This document shows, piece by piece, positions 63,561 to 64,000 of a stretch of DNA of 64,000 bases (position 1 is the first letter of the stretch; every line of letters begins with the position of its first letter). Below the pieces are notes generated by a model, which worked only from the letters and a program-made list of their open reading frames with translations, did not search any database and was not told where the DNA came from. The translations under genes and the position numbers were made by a program. The stretch is from Incurvaria masculella (lineage: Eukaryota > Arthropoda > Insecta > Lepidoptera > Incurvariidae): NCBI GenBank assembly GCA_946894095.1, contig OX335655.1, forward strand, positions 3,410,001-3,474,000. Reading direction: 5' to 3'.

Positions 63561-63936
63561 ATAAAATACGCAAATAAATCGGGCGAGTGGTTTGAAGTTA
63601 TCGCTCTACATGATATCGTGGAACTTTCTGTAGGCCTTTTTAACACCTATAATTTTCAAGTACCTACATAGTTTCATTTTACTCTTAAGGTTTGTATTAA
63701 ATATAAAAAAATTACATGCGCGATCCTTTCTCGTTGATCGCTCCTTATGTTAATAAAAACCGTATCAAAAAGTCCGTTGCGTGACTTAGAAGAAGTAAAC
63801 AAAGAAATAAAGGCAGATAGTGATAACCCCACAAGCCGCCGTCCGCCTCGGGGCATTTCGGTTTGTATGACAGCATCTTTACGTAAGCAGAACTGAATTA
63901 TATATCGCCTATCCTGTGTCCCGTATATTTACATAT

Positions 63937-64000
63937 ACGTGTAGTAAGTTTCATCGAATTCGGATGATCGGTTTGAGAGTTATGGAGGAACATACATACA
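63937..64000 (+). repeat. Helitron-like repeat text at the window edge
   Basis: The text 'gtagtaagtttcatcgaatt', 'cggatgatcggtttgagag', 'ggaacatacataca' is typical of the interior and tail of the same lepidopteran repeat. It is cut by the window end. Confidence 0.45.

Overview
The window looks like nuclear DNA of a moth or butterfly. It is AT-rich and intron-bearing, and it is packed with transposon remains of lepidopteran type: short elements with a (GGAC)n tract, tRNA- and 5S-headed SINEs, CR1/Jockey-like and RTE-like LINEs, a Penelope-like fragment, a tRNA-Trp-primed Ty3/Gypsy element, Helitron-like ends and many MITEs. Codon structure, GT-AG introns and repeats all point to a eukaryote. 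There is no sign of bacterial operons, CRISPR arrays or rRNA/tRNA genes. No database search was possible; family names rest on recognised motifs.

Only one conserved cellular gene was recognised: the beta subunit of Rab geranylgeranyltransferase (RABGGTB), plus strand, 50151-56606. It has five coding exons (50151-50347, 52016-52227, 53840-54010, 55679-55832, 56336-56606) joined by GT-AG introns into a 334-codon reading frame. All three zinc ligands and the diphosphate-binding residues are present. Its introns are full of repeats, and a decayed copy of exon 4 lies directly behind exon 4.

Layout. 1-12.4 kb: non-coding DNA with SINEs, MITEs and (GGAC)n elements, a possible decayed terminal exon at 2.7-3.0 kb, and an RNase H-type LINE fragment inserted in a SINE. 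12.4-23.55 kb: a nearly perfect tandem duplication with a 5,580-bp period. Each unit holds a LINE tail, SINEs, a large foldback element with a GC-rich core, a (GGAC)n element and part of an internally deleted Gypsy element. Only the second copy keeps the whole Gypsy element (both LTRs and a 5-bp target duplication). 24.9-30.2 kb: two LINEs on the minus strand, one with an uninterrupted endonuclease-reverse transcriptase frame. 30.2-31.2 kb: a 314-bp-arm inverted repeat around a (GGAC)n element. 31.3-40.3 kb: nested LINEs between two inverted copies of an element with exact 140-bp internal periodicity. 40.5-49.4 kb: an 8-bp-TSD (hAT-type) MITE, SINEs and LINE ends. 50.1-56.6 kb: RABGGTB. 56.6-64 kb: mostly non-coding DNA with SINEs, a (GGAC)n element, one unassigned ORF and Helitron-like ends.

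The most notable points are the near-identical tandem duplication that breaks inside a Gypsy element, the SINE family that carries either a tRNA-like or a 5S-rRNA-like head on a shared body, the 140-bp-periodic element, and the ghost exon in RABGGTB.
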